Source: Tricholoma matsutake
Lineage: Eukaryota; Basidiomycota; Agaricomycetes; Agaricales; Tricholomataceae
DNA: 64,000 bases
Assembly (NCBI GenBank): GCA_026075535.2
Contig: AP026540.1
Coordinates: forward strand, 10,044,001-10,108,000
Direction of reading: 5' to 3'
Shown: one piece after another, positions 35,902 through 47,682 of the stretch
How positions within the stretch are numbered: position 1 is the stretch's first letter
Layout: each line of letters starts with the position of its first letter
Translations under genes and position numbers: made by a program
Notes under the pieces: model-generated
The model's input: the letters and a program-made list of their open reading frames with translations, nothing else
What the model was told of the DNA's origin: nothing
Databases searched by the model: none

Positions 35902-38240
35902 TGTCTGTGTTCAGCTAATTGCCAGTGGTGGAATAGATAGAGTGTCCAATGTACAGGGATACACTCCATTTGTTTGTTGCTAAAGCCTCTGCCAAAGGGC
36001 AACGCAAAGTTGCATTCCGAGTCCTTTGATTCAAGTTGAATCTTACCAACCGAGTCATTCAGAGCGACTGTATTACTCTGGTAATACTAGACGGCTGAGA
36101 CTCGTCACTCTGCAACAAAGTTGCCTACAGCAGCGAATAACACTTCCAAGCACTTTGAACATCCATTTTATGTTCTTGGATTCTATGGGCACAATTTTCG
36201 GGCAAAGGTATGAAGTTGTAGCTGTCTGCTATGCCGTGAAGTGCACAGTCGTAATCACGGACACGGGCTCTTCCTGGGGAATGGATGTTGCAGTCCCTGT
36301 CGCCGAAATTGATGGCCTGGGGACCGGCGAGACAAGATGTACCCGCTGTTCCCCTTCCCTGACCCGATTCGAAGTCTAACCACCCGTAAAATCAACTTGG
36401 GACTCTTGGCCAGGGGCCAGGGCAGGTGTAAGGTTAAGGAATCTAGTGATCTTTGCGCTCATGTGTGTTTTCTCTCCGCCAATACCTCATTTATTTATCT
36501 GAAGTCAATTCAAAGTCAATTAGGAGGGGGTCAAGGCCTTTAATACTAATAGACCATACAATACTATCCTCTTCACTCAGACGTCTAATTCACAGTGCCC
36601 CTCGTCCGTTTCTGCACCAGAATGTATCGTCATCGGGTCGTTTGTGTGTGTTGGGGGGGATGCAACAGCGTAGGTAATTAATTTGAAGTCTCCATCATTC
36701 AAAGTCTTGACTTCACTTCTGCTAGGCGGCGTAGATCATAGTAATCCATGAATCCCAAGTAAGTGACTTTGTAAGCTCAGATCAAAGCGACGTGTATAAC
36801 ACGTGAATGTGACAATCGCGTTGAGTCCAACTTGCACAGTCGTGTTTTAGACTTTTAGTTGGCGATGGCCACCAAAGCCATGTTGCATGTCTATGCCTGG
36901 CTCCCGAGATGAGACAAGGAGGGGAGAGGAGGGAGAGATGCTAGGAGAGATCGCGGGGCTCAGGTCTTAAAGGCACGAGTCTGTGAGGTTTGCGAGCAAA
37001 TAAATGTATTTGGTCGCCCAAGCTCTTTCGCACGGACTCTGTGATGGGAGGCCGAACTCAAGCCGGCACGGGCGAATGTACATACATGAGTATAGTGCTG
37101 AAGAAAAAGAACAAGAAAAGAAAGAAAGAAAAAAAAAAGAGGGGTAAGGGATATGAGGGGTGGGAGAAAGAAGAAATCTCGAGTCCAAAGGACTAACGAG
37201 CTCTATGTGAGTAATGGGGAAAGAAGCAGGACATGGAAACGAGACATGGGGAGGAATCTAAATATGCATATCATGAAAGAGATGTATGAAAAGGAAGATA
37301 AAGACCAGATAAGAATTGATCGCTTGCATAGACCTCGGTCAAATGTTTTTGACCGGTTCATTGTTCTTGTGGGTGGCGTGCCAACGCATTCTGTTTCTTG
37401 AACCATATAACAACGTAAGTAAATCAGGCAAGTCAAAAGAGGGTGGTTGGGGCACGCCCGCATTTCAATCCGTCCGTGTTTTGAGGAGTGAAGAAGCAGA
37501 CCACCCTCAGGGCCCCTCATGATTATCTTGATGACCTAGGGTCATTCTTCTATGTCCTGATTACGAAGCTCCTGGTAGGAAGATTATCCCACAACCGGAT
37601 ATTCTGACTAAGTGGGAGGACCAGCAGTGAAGCTGCGACCAAGGAGCACTTCTTGCTATATAAGAAGCGTTTTCCAACTGCGTCCCCATATTTTGGTCCT
37701 GTCTTTCTTCATTACGCCGAGATCCTCGAATACGTTGACGAGGTTATCGAAGAGTTAAACAAAATAGTGCAGCCTGAGCAGAGGATGCATTCTGGGGTCA
37801 GTCGTCATCAGATCCTGCACCGGCTGCCCCGGTGACCACCCCTGTTGTGGGGCCTTTCCCACCGACTGTCAGTTATAGGGTTCTCCGAAGCCAAAATAGA
37901 GTATTTTCCTCGCAGGACCAGCCAGAAAATAGTCCGGCCTCAAAAAAGCAGAAGAGCCATCCATATGCGCCACGCACCTCGTTTACGCTTTCGGAAAACA
38001 TCACAGCAGAATGAGACAATCTGTACATTATGCATTATCCACATACTCCATCATATGACACCGGCGGATACATACAATACATATTGCAGAATATATCATG
38101 ATCATAATACTAATGGCTGCCAGAAGTCGTTTACAGTCCGTTGGATCACGGATACAGGTCCTTCCAGAGGTCCTCGGGATCCACATAACAATCAACATAC
38201 ATCTGGCCAACATGAATAAGTTAGCTCTCAGCAATCATAA
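35902..38240. other. 2.3-kb intergenic region
   Basis: No gene is supportable. Features seen are a CACGTG at 36800-36805, a purine tract at 37099-37145 (GAA/AAAG-type repeats) and a TATATAAG near 37658 followed by a short plus frame (37653-37835) without recognisable domain. Confidence 0.5.
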
Positions 38241-40291
38241 TTACAGTAATACCCTCACCGAGAAATCAACATCTTCCTTATCCACCACGATTCTCGCTGG
38301 ACGCTTGGGAGGATCCTCTTTTGTCAACGGCTCTAGGAGAGATAGAGATGTATTCTGTACGGCAGGCGCTGGTTCAATCGAAGGTGATTCCACAGGGATC
38401 GGTGTTATCGTTGTAAGAGCCGTAACAAAACTTTCGGCGGTGGTTGACTGGGTAGACTGTGAATCTTGACTGTCCTCGGCATGTATTACTTGACCCTTCG
38501 ACGATGATGAGGAAGCTGGCGGATCCCTAGAGTAGACCGTCTTAGACGGAGATGGAAGTGGGATTCTCGACTGCATTTTTGTTGGCGATGGCGCCCTCTT
38601 GGGTGACGAGGAGTTTGTAGGCTTGGTCGGCAAGAATGATTGCATCACTGATGCTGCTTTTGACAATGTCGCACCTCTCTGCAGCAATCTCGAGGACAAG
38701 TTAGACTGATCATGGGAGGACTTTGCTTTAGATGGAGAGCGTATTGCCGCAATGATGGCTTGTGTTTTGGATGCAGACGCTGCAATCTTTCGAGGAGAGG
38801 ATGAAGTGGATGGTCCAGTAAACCCTGGCCTCGGCAGCGATGGTGCTTCCATGAGCTGTGAATCTACTTCGGGGGGCGGAGCTTTCAGTTGGGGAATAGA
38901 CGATGGGTCGGAACGTTCAGCGGGTAATGCTATCGCCTTTGTTGGCGATGGTGGGTCGATGATTTGGGCATCTACAGGTGGCGGAGAGCACGGTTTCGAA
39001 GTAGACGAGTCAAAATGTTCAGTGGAAAGGGCGTCTGCCGTCGGTGGCGATGTTACATGTGCCGCGGACGTTCCCTCTCCACCGATTTTCCTGACTTTCA
39101 TTGCGTTTCCAGTTGGTAGGCTGTCAGCCTCAACCTCCACAGGAACTGGTCGCTCGTCGTCCATTCTAGTCGCTTGTTCTACCTCCATCTGTTCCCTCAA
39201 CTCCACCTCCAGCTGCTCCCAATCCCTTTCTGGGAGAGCTGGGAGCAATGCACCCCGATTCGCTTCAGTATCCGCACCCTCGTTTCCTTCCTCACCGCTG
39301 TGGCCTTTTACATGCTTGAGGCGAATCTGCTGGCCATAAAAAGCTCGAGCATCGAGGTGTGCAGAAAGATACCGTATGACGCCAGCATTCTTGACGGGCT
39401 GGCCGTCGCTCGTTTTGAAGCCGTTGCTTCGCCAATTTGGAAGCCACTTTTGAAAACCTGCATGAAATTTAAGTTGCATCAGAACTTACTGTACGGGATA
39501 AGGATATTCACAATTGATTGAGTACATTGAGTCAGTTTTTATCAGCAGAGGTTTCTTCGTCCTTGGCGCGGTCTCTAGGACGCGGACAATTGCCTGAAGG
39601 ATGGATTACGCATTATGCAATGTGAAATGGTTGGACAGATAGAAAATACAGACAATTAGCTCTGCCCGGTTGTTCGTCTGATCACCAGGACACCGTTCGG
39701 CCATATTTCTTGGAGAAGTTGAAGATTTCAATCTACTAGATGTTTGCCCCGCACTTACCGAGGGTCATTCCTACCCCACCAAACACCGATCCCGGCAATC
39801 GAGCCTGCCTTACCATTCCCTTTACAAGCACCATCAGAATACACAATATCGAACCGGCTCTCATCCTCGAGTTCTGCGGGCACTGCGCGCTTCTTACCCT
39901 TGCTGTCTGATGTTCCTACTGAAGGGTCGGTTGGAGATGCTCCTGCAACTAAGGCTCTAGTAACGAAAGCTTCTGCTTCGGCGGCATTTGAGAACTTCTT
40001 ATATCTTGCACCAGTGAATCCTTTAATTTGTTCTTCGCATTCGGCCCTTGACATATATTTGAGTGTTGAGATTCTCACAAATCGAAAATATTCCAACCAT
40101 GTTAAGAACACACCCGTTTGCCTTCCAGCTTTGACCGCATAAAACGCAGTTGATGGCTTCTTCGGCATTCTGAGACGCTGTATTAACGGAGTTGTAGAAC
40201 GTGTGTCGCGTAATGCTCTGCGGATGGCACTGCGATAACGCAACGATGTGATAAAGTACCAAGGAATTCGCGCCAGGTGCCGGTGGTTCAT
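38241..40291 (-). CDS. RNH1: Ribonuclease H1 with hybrid-binding domain, possible dual start and long tail
   Basis: Exons are 40098-40291, 39759-40046, 39654-39708, 39512-39593 and 38241-39457 (611 residues). Introns are 51, 50, 60 and 54 nt. The viroplasmin-type RNA/DNA hybrid-binding domain (FYAVKAGRQTG..TW, IKGFTGARYKKF) precedes a complete RNase H fold: YSDGAC (Asp), TNNRAEL (Glu), KTDSMYS (Asp), HVKGHSGEEGNEGAD (His, Asp). The protein degrades RNA in RNA/DNA hybrids. The first 41 residues are Arg-rich and nearly acid-free, like a mitochondrial presequence, and a second ATG at 40168 starts MPKKPS. Two products, mitochondrial and nuclear, are plausible, as known for animal RNase H1. The C-terminal 300 or more residues are disordered with repeated SPTK/SPRK/SPSK motifs. 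Confidence 0.92.
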
Positions 40292-40382
40292 TTTATGTCA
40301 CGGGTGACTGCTGGAATGAATCACATCACGTGGAATGTGATCTCGCGTAGTTTACCCTCTTTCTAAGCCACCAAATACGACG
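40292..40382. promoter_or_regulatory. 91-bp bidirectional promoter between RNH1 and RPB10
   Basis: Only 91 bp separate the two start codons, so both genes must share control sequence. It contains CACGTG at 40327-40332 in the context ATCACGTGG, a likely bHLH or bZIP site. No clear TATA box was seen. Confidence 0.6.
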
Positions 40383-40788
40383 ATGGTATGCTGGTTGAAC
40401 TACTGCGGGCTGAAAGTATGCTCACTGCTGCAACTAGATCATTCCAGTTCGGTGTTTCTCTTGTGGAAAAATAATTGGTGACAAATGGAATGCGTATCTG
40501 GAGCTTTTGGCGAAAGATATGAGCGAGGGGTGTGTATGCACTTCCCTGACCTCTTTTCTACCATCTTTCTCATTGATCGCCAAATCTGACAATCTCAATA
40601 GAGATGCATTGGACGAACTCCAGCTCAAGCGCTACTGTTGCCGACGCATGGTACTCACGCACGTTGATTTAATTGAGAAACTTTTACATTATAACCGTAC
40701 GTGCCTCCGCCTTTTACTATCACTTGGTATTCTTAACATTGTATCCTGTGCAGCTATGGAACGTACAAAAGACAAAGGGAACTATTAA
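40383..40788 (+). CDS. RPB10: RPB10, shared small subunit of RNA polymerases I, II and III
   Basis: Exons are 40383-40385, 40438-40529, 40602-40696 and 40754-40788 (74 residues, family length about 70). The coding part of exon 1 is the ATG alone. A 52-nt intron (GTATGC..CTAG) precedes [11 protein letters not shown], the invariant start of the family. Zinc ligands are CFSC near the start and the CC pair in [24 protein letters not shown], which is nearly invariant in eukaryotes. Introns two and three are 72 and 57 nt. The protein scaffolds the Rpb3/Rpb11 assembly platform. Confidence 0.95.
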
Positions 40789-41043
40789 TTCGTGAAATCG
40801 ATTGTAACATTTGAGGGCTATATCGGTAACCAGCAGCACTTTTGATTGATTGCTCCTTTGGAACCTGAGATGCTGTGGAGGTACTTATTGCATCTGCTGT
40901 TCCATGCAACTATTTTGCACTTGGTAGATGAGTTGCATACGTACTTTATACAATAAATATCTGTGACGCTGTTCGGAGTCAACTCCGAATTCCGACAAGG
41001 TTTCTAGCGGTCACGGCATTCGAACCGGCGGCAGCCTTCAAGC

Positions 41044-44000
41044 ATGGCGTCCAGCCCGACTGAGCTCTATCTACCGCAGACCTTTCCCTATCCTATCAGA
41101 GTAATATCTATCGATGCAAAGGCGTCTTCTTCTATCCAACGCGGCACACGACTCTTAAGCTATTCGTTCGTATATCTTTCAGCTTTACCTGATGCTCAAC
41201 CAGAAACCCGATTTGGTACCTGGGATGCTGCTATCGAAGGGGCGATAGACAGATGGAACATCAAGACCAGCGATATCATCTCGCTTCGCAGAGCAAAAGA
41301 AAAGCCGGTCGTTGTAGTCATCGAGCCATGCAAACATGGCATGCAGCTGGGGGGGCTTTGTGTGCTATGTGGAAAGGATATGACCAAGTATATAACCCTT
41401 ATTTTATCCCAAAAAATTCCAGCTTAATTCCCTTGCAGCACCGATTATACAGGTTTTTCTGATGCCTCCCGTGCGTCTATCCAAATGACTCACTCTGCGT
41501 TTGGCCCTACGGTATCACTCGAGGAAGCCCAACGAATAGAGCGAGAGACCGCAGACCACTTGCTCAAATCCCGGAAACTCTCCCTCATCGTAGATCTGGA
41601 CCAGACGATCGTCCACGCCACCGTAGATCCAACTGTGGGTGAATGGATAACCGAGGGTGAGGCTTGGGAAGAGAGGCAAGCCAAGAAGGCTTCGACAAGT
41701 AAAGCTGCCGAAGCGGACGATTCATCAGACTCCGACGACGAGTGCAATCCCAATTGGGTGGCACTCAAAGATGTCAAAAAGTTCCGTCTAGGTCCCGAGT
41801 CTTTCGGGCCATTATCGGCTAGAGGTCCTCAGAAGGGCAAGGGGAAGAATAAGATGGTGGAGAACGAGGGGTGCATGTATTACATAAAACCACGGTAAGC
41901 AAAGAACCCTGGATCTCGATTTACTTTCCATCTTACGGGAGTGACTACACCAGACCGGGATGGCGAGAGTTTCTGCGAGAGACCGCAACCAAGTACGAGA
42001 TGCACGTCTACACAATGGGGACGCGTGCATATGCGGAAGAAGTATGTGCCGCTATTGACCCTGATGGAAAGGCTTTTGGAGGACGTGTGCTTAGTCGGGA
42101 TGAAAGCGGCAGTGAGTCCCCCACCTAGTTCTGAGTACCTGTCCTAGCCGCTAAGGTGCCCCCGAGGCCTTACCCAAAAAAGTCTGCAGAGACTCTTCCC
42201 TTGCGATACCTCAATGGTGGTCATTATAGATGACCGTGCAGACGTTTGGGAATGGAGCCCGAATCTTCTCAAAGTCGTACCCTGTCCGTTCATCTATTGC
42301 TTGAGTCGTCCATGGTTGTTCTAACCTGCATTCTAGACGACTTCTTTGTTGGAATTGGCGACATAAACTCCACATTTCTTCCAAAAGTTGAACCACTAAC
42401 AGCTGCGACGTCGCCCCGACCAGCAGATAGCGAAGCCAAAGAAATACTGCGGCAGGACGCTGCCGACCCTCGAAAATTGCCTTTAGAGTTACAAACGACA
42501 TCTCCTGAAGCTGACCCGGGATCAACCACAACGCCGCTGTCGACAACCCTCCCAGTGCCGTTAAACGAGGAAGTGGAACGTGCGCAGCTGGCGGCGAACG
42601 CGATGCTAAAGCAGAACAACTTAGCTCTCGAGGCACAACTGGAGGAACGCCCGTTGGCGAAGAAGCAAGAGGCCCTCCAGGAAGGTAATGCTGTGGCTCA
42701 TGAACACTCCCAGCACAATGCCGAAAATAAACCGGTGGCTGGTGCTCAAACGAAGCTGGAAGAGAGCTCACCACACAAACACGAGAAGCGGAAGGCGCTG
42801 CTGAAGAATGACGATCATGAATTGGAGCGGGTAGCTAAGGTGAGGATGGTCCTAATCCAGTACAGTCTACTATGTCTTATGGTTGCACTTTGTTAGCTGC
42901 TTGACGAAGTTCATCGACGATTTTTCTCTGCGTATGACGCACGTCCATCCGCAGGTACAAGACGCAAATCGACGGTCAAGCGGGAAGTGGCACCATATGA
43001 TGTCACGGTCGGTTCAAGTGTATCTCACTATTACTTATGCACTGATATTTTTTTGCCTAGCGAATAATTCCTCGAATACGTACAGAAGTTCTAGAAGGCG
43101 TCCACATCTTGTTTTCGAGTGTAATCCCCCTCGACACCAAGCCCGAGTCCACAGAGATCTGGAGAATGGCTCACATGTTCGGCGCACGGTGTTCAACCGA
43201 GCTAACTGCTGATATAACACACGTTGTAGCCGCCAAGGTCAGTGCTGCCCAGACAATTTTCGCAGCTCATCCTAAAAAAATTAACTTAGCGAGGAACGGT
43301 CAAGGTCGATACCGCTCGAAAACGTGGTGGTATCAAGATCGTCTGGTTAGCCTGGTTCATGGACTGCATCACATTGTGGCGGCGCCAAGACGAGACCCCC
43401 TATCTGCTGGACGACCCGCCCATCGTAGTTCCCAGCTCGAGTCCGATTACGGATTCACAGCAAATATCCTCAGACCCTGATCCCGATGGGGACGATTGGG
43501 ATCAGGACCCTGGAGAGAGGAAGGAAGATGCATCGCTCGAGTTTGGCGAAATTAATTGGGACGATATCAATGATGAAGTGGAGGCAGCAATGAGGGAGAG
43601 CGACGACGACGACGACGAGACGCGGAGCGGGCTGAGAAGCGGAGATGAAGGGACAGATGAAACCAACAGTGTGATAAGGTTAGTTGAACACTTTCTTTCT
43701 TCTTGTGTACTCATTTCTTCCATTGGACGCGGCCAGCAGCGCTAACAACACTCCTCGACCGAAACGAAAACGGATTCGAAGCGTGACACCGGAACGGGGT
43801 ACAGGTGACAACGTGAACGGAAACAGCAGGGACGACGATGTGCTTCGGTCCCCACTTGCGAAGCGGAAGAAATTGGCGGCAGAGAGGACGGGGTTGTCGA
43901 GGTTGAAGGAAGCGTTCACTGCCGATGATGTGCAAGTGACGAAAGGAGTGCGAAGTCAGGGAGACCGTGTGGTATCCAGTGCATCCAGTGCGATGGATGA

Positions 44001-44085
44001 AGCCGATGAGGATGACGGAGACGATGAAGAAGAAGAGGAGGAGGATGACTTTCTGGCTCGTGATCTACAAGAAGAGTGGGGATAA
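41044..44085 (+). CDS. FCP1: FCP1-type RNA polymerase II CTD phosphatase
   Basis: Nine exons: 41044-41387, 41439-41894, 41954-42111, 42167-42283, 42337-42839, 42897-43007, 43061-43237, 43290-43678, 43737-44085 (867 residues). Introns are 51-59 nt and all phases agree. The FCPH domain carries DLDQT (residues 167-171), the DxDxT phosphatase loop where the first Asp is phosphorylated, then RPGWREFLRE, VYTMGTRAYAEEV and IIDDRADVW. A BRCT domain follows (VLEGVHILFSS...ITHVVAAK...IKIVWLAWFMDC). The C-terminus is acidic, like the TFIIF-binding tail of the family. The enzyme dephosphorylates Ser2/Ser5 of the Rpb1 tail to recycle Pol II. It lies 255 bp downstream of RPB10 on the same strand. Its last exon is duplicated downstream (see 45298). 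Confidence 0.95.
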
Positions 44086-44269
44086 TGACACAATTTTAGG
44101 TTTTTTTTTTCTTTGTGCTTCGTTTCCGCTATCGATGTTTATATTTTATTATATTCCGCTTGTATTCTGTCGCATCCCCTTTGTAGTTGGTCTTGTACTT
44201 CTTTGGGGCTCTGCAAACGTGAAGCACTCAAGCTTGTATTGTAGGCTATATCCTAATCGGAAACGCTCT

Positions 44270-45092
44270 TGGGTATTGTCAGATGGATTTGCCACGAATC
44301 TGATCATGAATCCGTCATGTCTTCCAATATGATATGAGTGTGGTTCAAAGACAACCTATATCCAAATCCTCAGCGCTCTCATCCTGTCCTTAATCCAGCG
44401 CAGTACAGTTGCCATAGTTCCTGACAGGGAGTTCCCTTACCGTCTTTAAGATCAGTTCATCATACTAGACGCCACTCATAGCCGGATTCAGTTGTTTTAC
44501 AATCTTACCAAGGTACTATTGTTCAAGCCAGTCGAGAAAATATCCAGTAATGTCATAACCGACCTCCCATCGGTTGGGAGCTAGTCCTGCGTGGAGTCGG
44601 ACATAGTCTATATTCAAATCATGCAACTGATCAAGGAGCCACGGATCCTAATCAGGGAGCACATACCTGCGATCAACCTTGCTTGAAACGTCCCGTTAGC
44701 GTTATGCTGGTGACGATCTTGTTGACCAGGACATCTAAAATCTCGTTATGCACCCGGCTAGCAGAAGCCTCCATGTAGTCGAGTGAGACGTAAATCTCCT
44801 TGTTGTGAGCATCTCCTATGGTATATGCGACGAATCGCATTGATCGAAGGACCAGAACTATGGATTGCAGGCTTCAGGAAGTATCTCAGGAAGTATAATG
44901 AGCTCCAAGGAGACAAAAATACTGACTTGGTAGGTGCTGTCTGAGGGCTATGAAGTCACTTAAAGCTCGCGATGGGTGCTTCCCGGAAGGCAGCCAGAGG
45001 CTATACGCATTCAAGAAATATAGAGACCCCCGGATGGACGAGATCTTGGACACTCAGATCGGACTATGCCCATGAGGGCTCCTTGTGTACAT
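44270..45092 (-). pseudogene. Decayed copy of the basic-secretory-protein metalloprotease
   Basis: It aligns along its length with the intact gene at 45615-46492 (offset about 1.33-1.40 kb), including shared strings such as CTTCCAATATGATATGAG and CTTGGTAGGTGC. The HEVVH catalytic segment is destroyed: the minus strand now reads LVNKIV followed by a short deletion. Several other frame breaks exist. The start-codon region survives as ATG 45092. It belongs to a tandem duplication unit with the FCP1 3' end. Confidence 0.8.
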
Positions 45093-45297
45093 CCCAGTGG
45101 AGGCGGCGTAGTGGGGTAGACAATCACGAATTAACGGCTTAAGTATTGTTCCCAGGGGATATGTCGTAATGGCTAGTACAAAGTGAAGACAGTCGCTCGG
45201 GATATATGAAGCCTAGAACCCCATTTCGGTGGAACCCCGAAATTAGCGGTAGGACCTGGTTCTCGTGATTACAATGATTTTAAAATAGTGCATAGTG

Positions 45298-45420
45298 TGG
45301 TGACCAGTGCATCAGGCAGGATGGACGAAGCGAATGGCAATAAAGCCACAGACAACGAAGAGTAACGGAGGACTTGCAGCGACTTGCAAAAGAGTGGTGA
45401 TAACAATTTTAGTTGTTCAT
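45298..45420 (+). pseudogene. Relic of duplicated FCP1 3' end
   Basis: The stretch from GTGTGGTGACCAGTGCATC aligns with FCP1 exon 9 from 43967 (GTGTGGTATCCAGTGCATC) through the equivalent of the stop codon (AGAGTGGTGATAA versus AGAGTGGGGATAA) and into the T-rich 3' flank. The acidic Asp/Glu repeat is eroded. It cannot code for FCP1 and sits directly before the intact metalloprotease copy. Confidence 0.7.
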
Positions 45421-45614
45421 TTCCTTTACGCTACGGCTTCGTAGTTCTATGGATTACCAACCGGAGTGGAACCTGCTAAAAAGAGAAAAGCAAGGTAAGC
45501 AAGAGACAACTCAAACGGAAAATGCATTCCTTCCACCTTAGTCAGATCTCTGCAAACATGACAACTCGAAGCTTGTATTGCAGTCCATATCCTAATCAGA
45601 ATTGCTCTCGGGTA

Positions 45615-46492
45615 TTACCAAACTGCTTTGCGACGAATCCGCATCCTCAATGTCTTCCAATATGATATGAGCGGGACTCGAAGACAACTTATCCCCAGAC
45701 ACTCAGAGCTCTCACCCTGAGTTATTTTATCCTTTAATTGTGCGCAGTAAAATTCCCATAGTTCCTCGACAGGGTGTCCCGTTGCAGTTTTGAAGATAAG
45801 TTCGTCGTACTCGACGTCTTTCATAGCTGCATTGATTTGCTTTACGATCTCACCGTGATACCGTTCTTCGAGCCAGTCGAGGAAATATCCTGTAGTGTCA
45901 TAACCGGCGTCCCATCTTCCGCCTCCGCGGCGACGCCAATGCGGAGGAACTAGGCCCGCGTGGAGTCGGACATAGTCTACATTGGAAAGATGCAACCGAT
46001 CAAAGGGATATCAATTCTAATCAATCAAGAAGCACGCACCTGCGACACCTTCGATCAACCCTCCCGGACATGTTCCTTTAGCGTCGTACTGGTAACAATG
46101 GACAACCTCGTGGACGAGGACGCCTAAAATCTCATCATGTGCCCGGCTAGCAGACTGCTCGATGTAGTCAAGTGAGAAGTAAATCTCCTTGTTTTGGGCG
46201 TCTCCCGTAGTGTATGCCACACCTGGCATTGATCGAAGGATCAGAACCATAGATTTCACGCTTTAGGCGGTATCTCATGAAGTAGCAATACGCTCCAAGA
46301 AGACAACAGCACTGACTTGGTAGGTGCCGTCTGAGGAGTGTAAAGCCATTTAAAGCTCGCGATGACTGCTTCGCGTAGGGCGGCCAGAGGCTGGACTGAC
46401 GCAAGGAATATGGAGACCCCCGGATGGGAGAGATCCTCGATACGAAGATCGAATTGTGGCCAGGAGGGCTCTCTGGGTGGTGTAGGAGCCAT
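45615..46492 (-). CDS. Basic-secretory-protein (BSP) family metallopeptidase
   Basis: Exons are 46317-46492, 46040-46260 and 45615-45976 (252 residues); introns are 56 and 63 nt. The core holds the zinc motif HEVVHCYQYD (HExxH) followed by GLIEGVADYVRLHAGLVPPHW and GYDTTGYFLDWLEERY. These are the hallmarks of the family Peptidase of plants and bacteria (BSP). The third zinc ligand is likely in the GLIEG/ADY region. No signal peptide is visible, so it is probably intracellular in spite of the family name. The last 25 or so residues read poorly, and a small intron starting at GTGAGAG near 45715 could change the C-terminus. A CACGTG lies 92 bp upstream (46584-46589). Confidence 0.8.
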
Positions 46493-46893
46493 CCCAGTGG
46501 AGATGGCAGACTACAATGTTCACGAATAAGCGCGATCACACATCGGTTGCCAACCATGTCGTTTCCAAGCGCGTCTGCACCATCACGTGTCGTCAATTAG
46601 GGGCTATAGTTCGGCGACTTTGACGGGTACAAGAAAACATTTCTCTGCATTAAGATGCTGTAGCTACTTGACAGTTGTGTTGAAGAAAGGTACAAGTACA
46701 GGGTATATTATATTATTATTATGAAACTTCGAGGATCTTCCCCCGAGTGGTCGGGTGAAGTGCCGCAGGGTAAAAGGCGGTAAAAGGAACAGGAGATCTG
46801 CATCCAAATGTCGTCATGTCAATGCGAAGTCACAGCGGCGGCAAACGGAGAAAGAAAGGACAACTAACGTTCTCAGTCTGTTCATGCAACGGG

Positions 46894-47682
46894 TCAGGTT
46901 TGTCGGATGCCGGCCGCATCCTCAACACGCAGGACTTCTTCGCGTAGGGCGTCCCTCCCTTCCTCCAGCCATCGGCAGTATTCCACTGCTCTAAATAAAA
47001 CACCACTCTTTCCTTTACTCTGACCCTTTCCGCGGAGACCACTTCCCTTTGGTCTGCCTCGGGTAGGCATTCCAATGCGATTGGGCGAACCTGCAGGGGC
47101 AAGTAATGCTATCAGCTGAGCATAGCCATCGCGAATAGCGTTTCGGCGCTTTTGCTCCGACATGATGTGATTGAGACGTTTTTGGGGAGTAGATAGCAGT
47201 GGTTTAGAACGTGGTGCCCCCACAGTCGATGCATTTTCATTTGTCAAACTCGGTGAAGCTGGATCAGCTGGTGTATTACGCGATTGGCTATGATCGCTAT
47301 GAGCGTAGTCGAAATTTGGATCATTTGAAGATCTTGAAGAATGTATCTGTGCTCTGGATGAAGCAGAGCGCGTATTGGGTTTTGGGGGTCGCGTCGAAGT
47401 GGATGGCTCAGGGGCGGTATTTAGATGAGGGTTGGAATAGGGTGTAAATGTATTTTGAGAGACGTATTCGTTGTTGCAGAGAGGATCCTGGGGTGCCAAA
47501 TCCCAATTCAAGTCACCAAAATTGTCAAGAAAGCCTAGTAGATCTGTTGTCTCTGCCGGCGAGAAGAGATCTGCTGAAGAAGGTAGAGGTGGAGGATTTG
47601 GAAAAAGGTTTGAGAGAGAAGGATCGAACGTGAACTCGAAATCTGAGAACGGTACAGGTGGTTGTAGAGGAGAAGGAGTCAT
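46894..47682 (-). CDS. bHLH transcription factor with an AT-h​ook-like loop
   Basis: A single exon of 262 residues. The bHLH spans about residues 167-242: a basic region KRLNHIMSEQKRRN with His172, Glu176 and Arg180, then helix 1 (GYAQLIALLAP), a long loop and helix 2 (GVLFRAVEYCRWLEEGRDALREEV). The His/Glu/Arg triad is the class B pattern that reads CACGTG. The loop of about 30 residues carries RGRPKGSG, an AT-hook core. The N-terminal 160 residues are disordered and rich in Ser/Pro/Asn. The gene is divergent from a Zn2Cys6 gene 181 bp away. Its targets are unknown. Confidence 0.85.
   Translation of the reverse strand: MTPSPLQPPVPFSDFEFTFDPSLSNLFPNPPPLPSSADLFSPAETTDLLGFLDNFGDLNWDLAPQDPLCNNEYVSQNTFTPYSNPHLNTAPEPSTSTRPPKPNTRSASSRAQIHSSRSSNDPNFDYAHSDHSQSRNTPADPASPSLTNENASTVGAPRSKPLLSTPQKRLNHIMSEQKRRNAIRDGYAQLIALLAPAGSPNRIGMPTRGRPKGSGLRGKGQSKGKSGVLFRAVEYCRWLEEGRDALREEVLRVEDAAGIRQT

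Noticed and set aside
37099..37145. Purine-rich tract as a retroelement polypurine tract
   Set aside because: No LTR or terminal repeat follows it. It is best seen as simple low-complexity sequence.
37653..37835. 60-codon plus-strand frame after a TATATAAG
   Set aside because: It looks mildly protein-like but has no recognisable domain and no extension by splicing that I could support.
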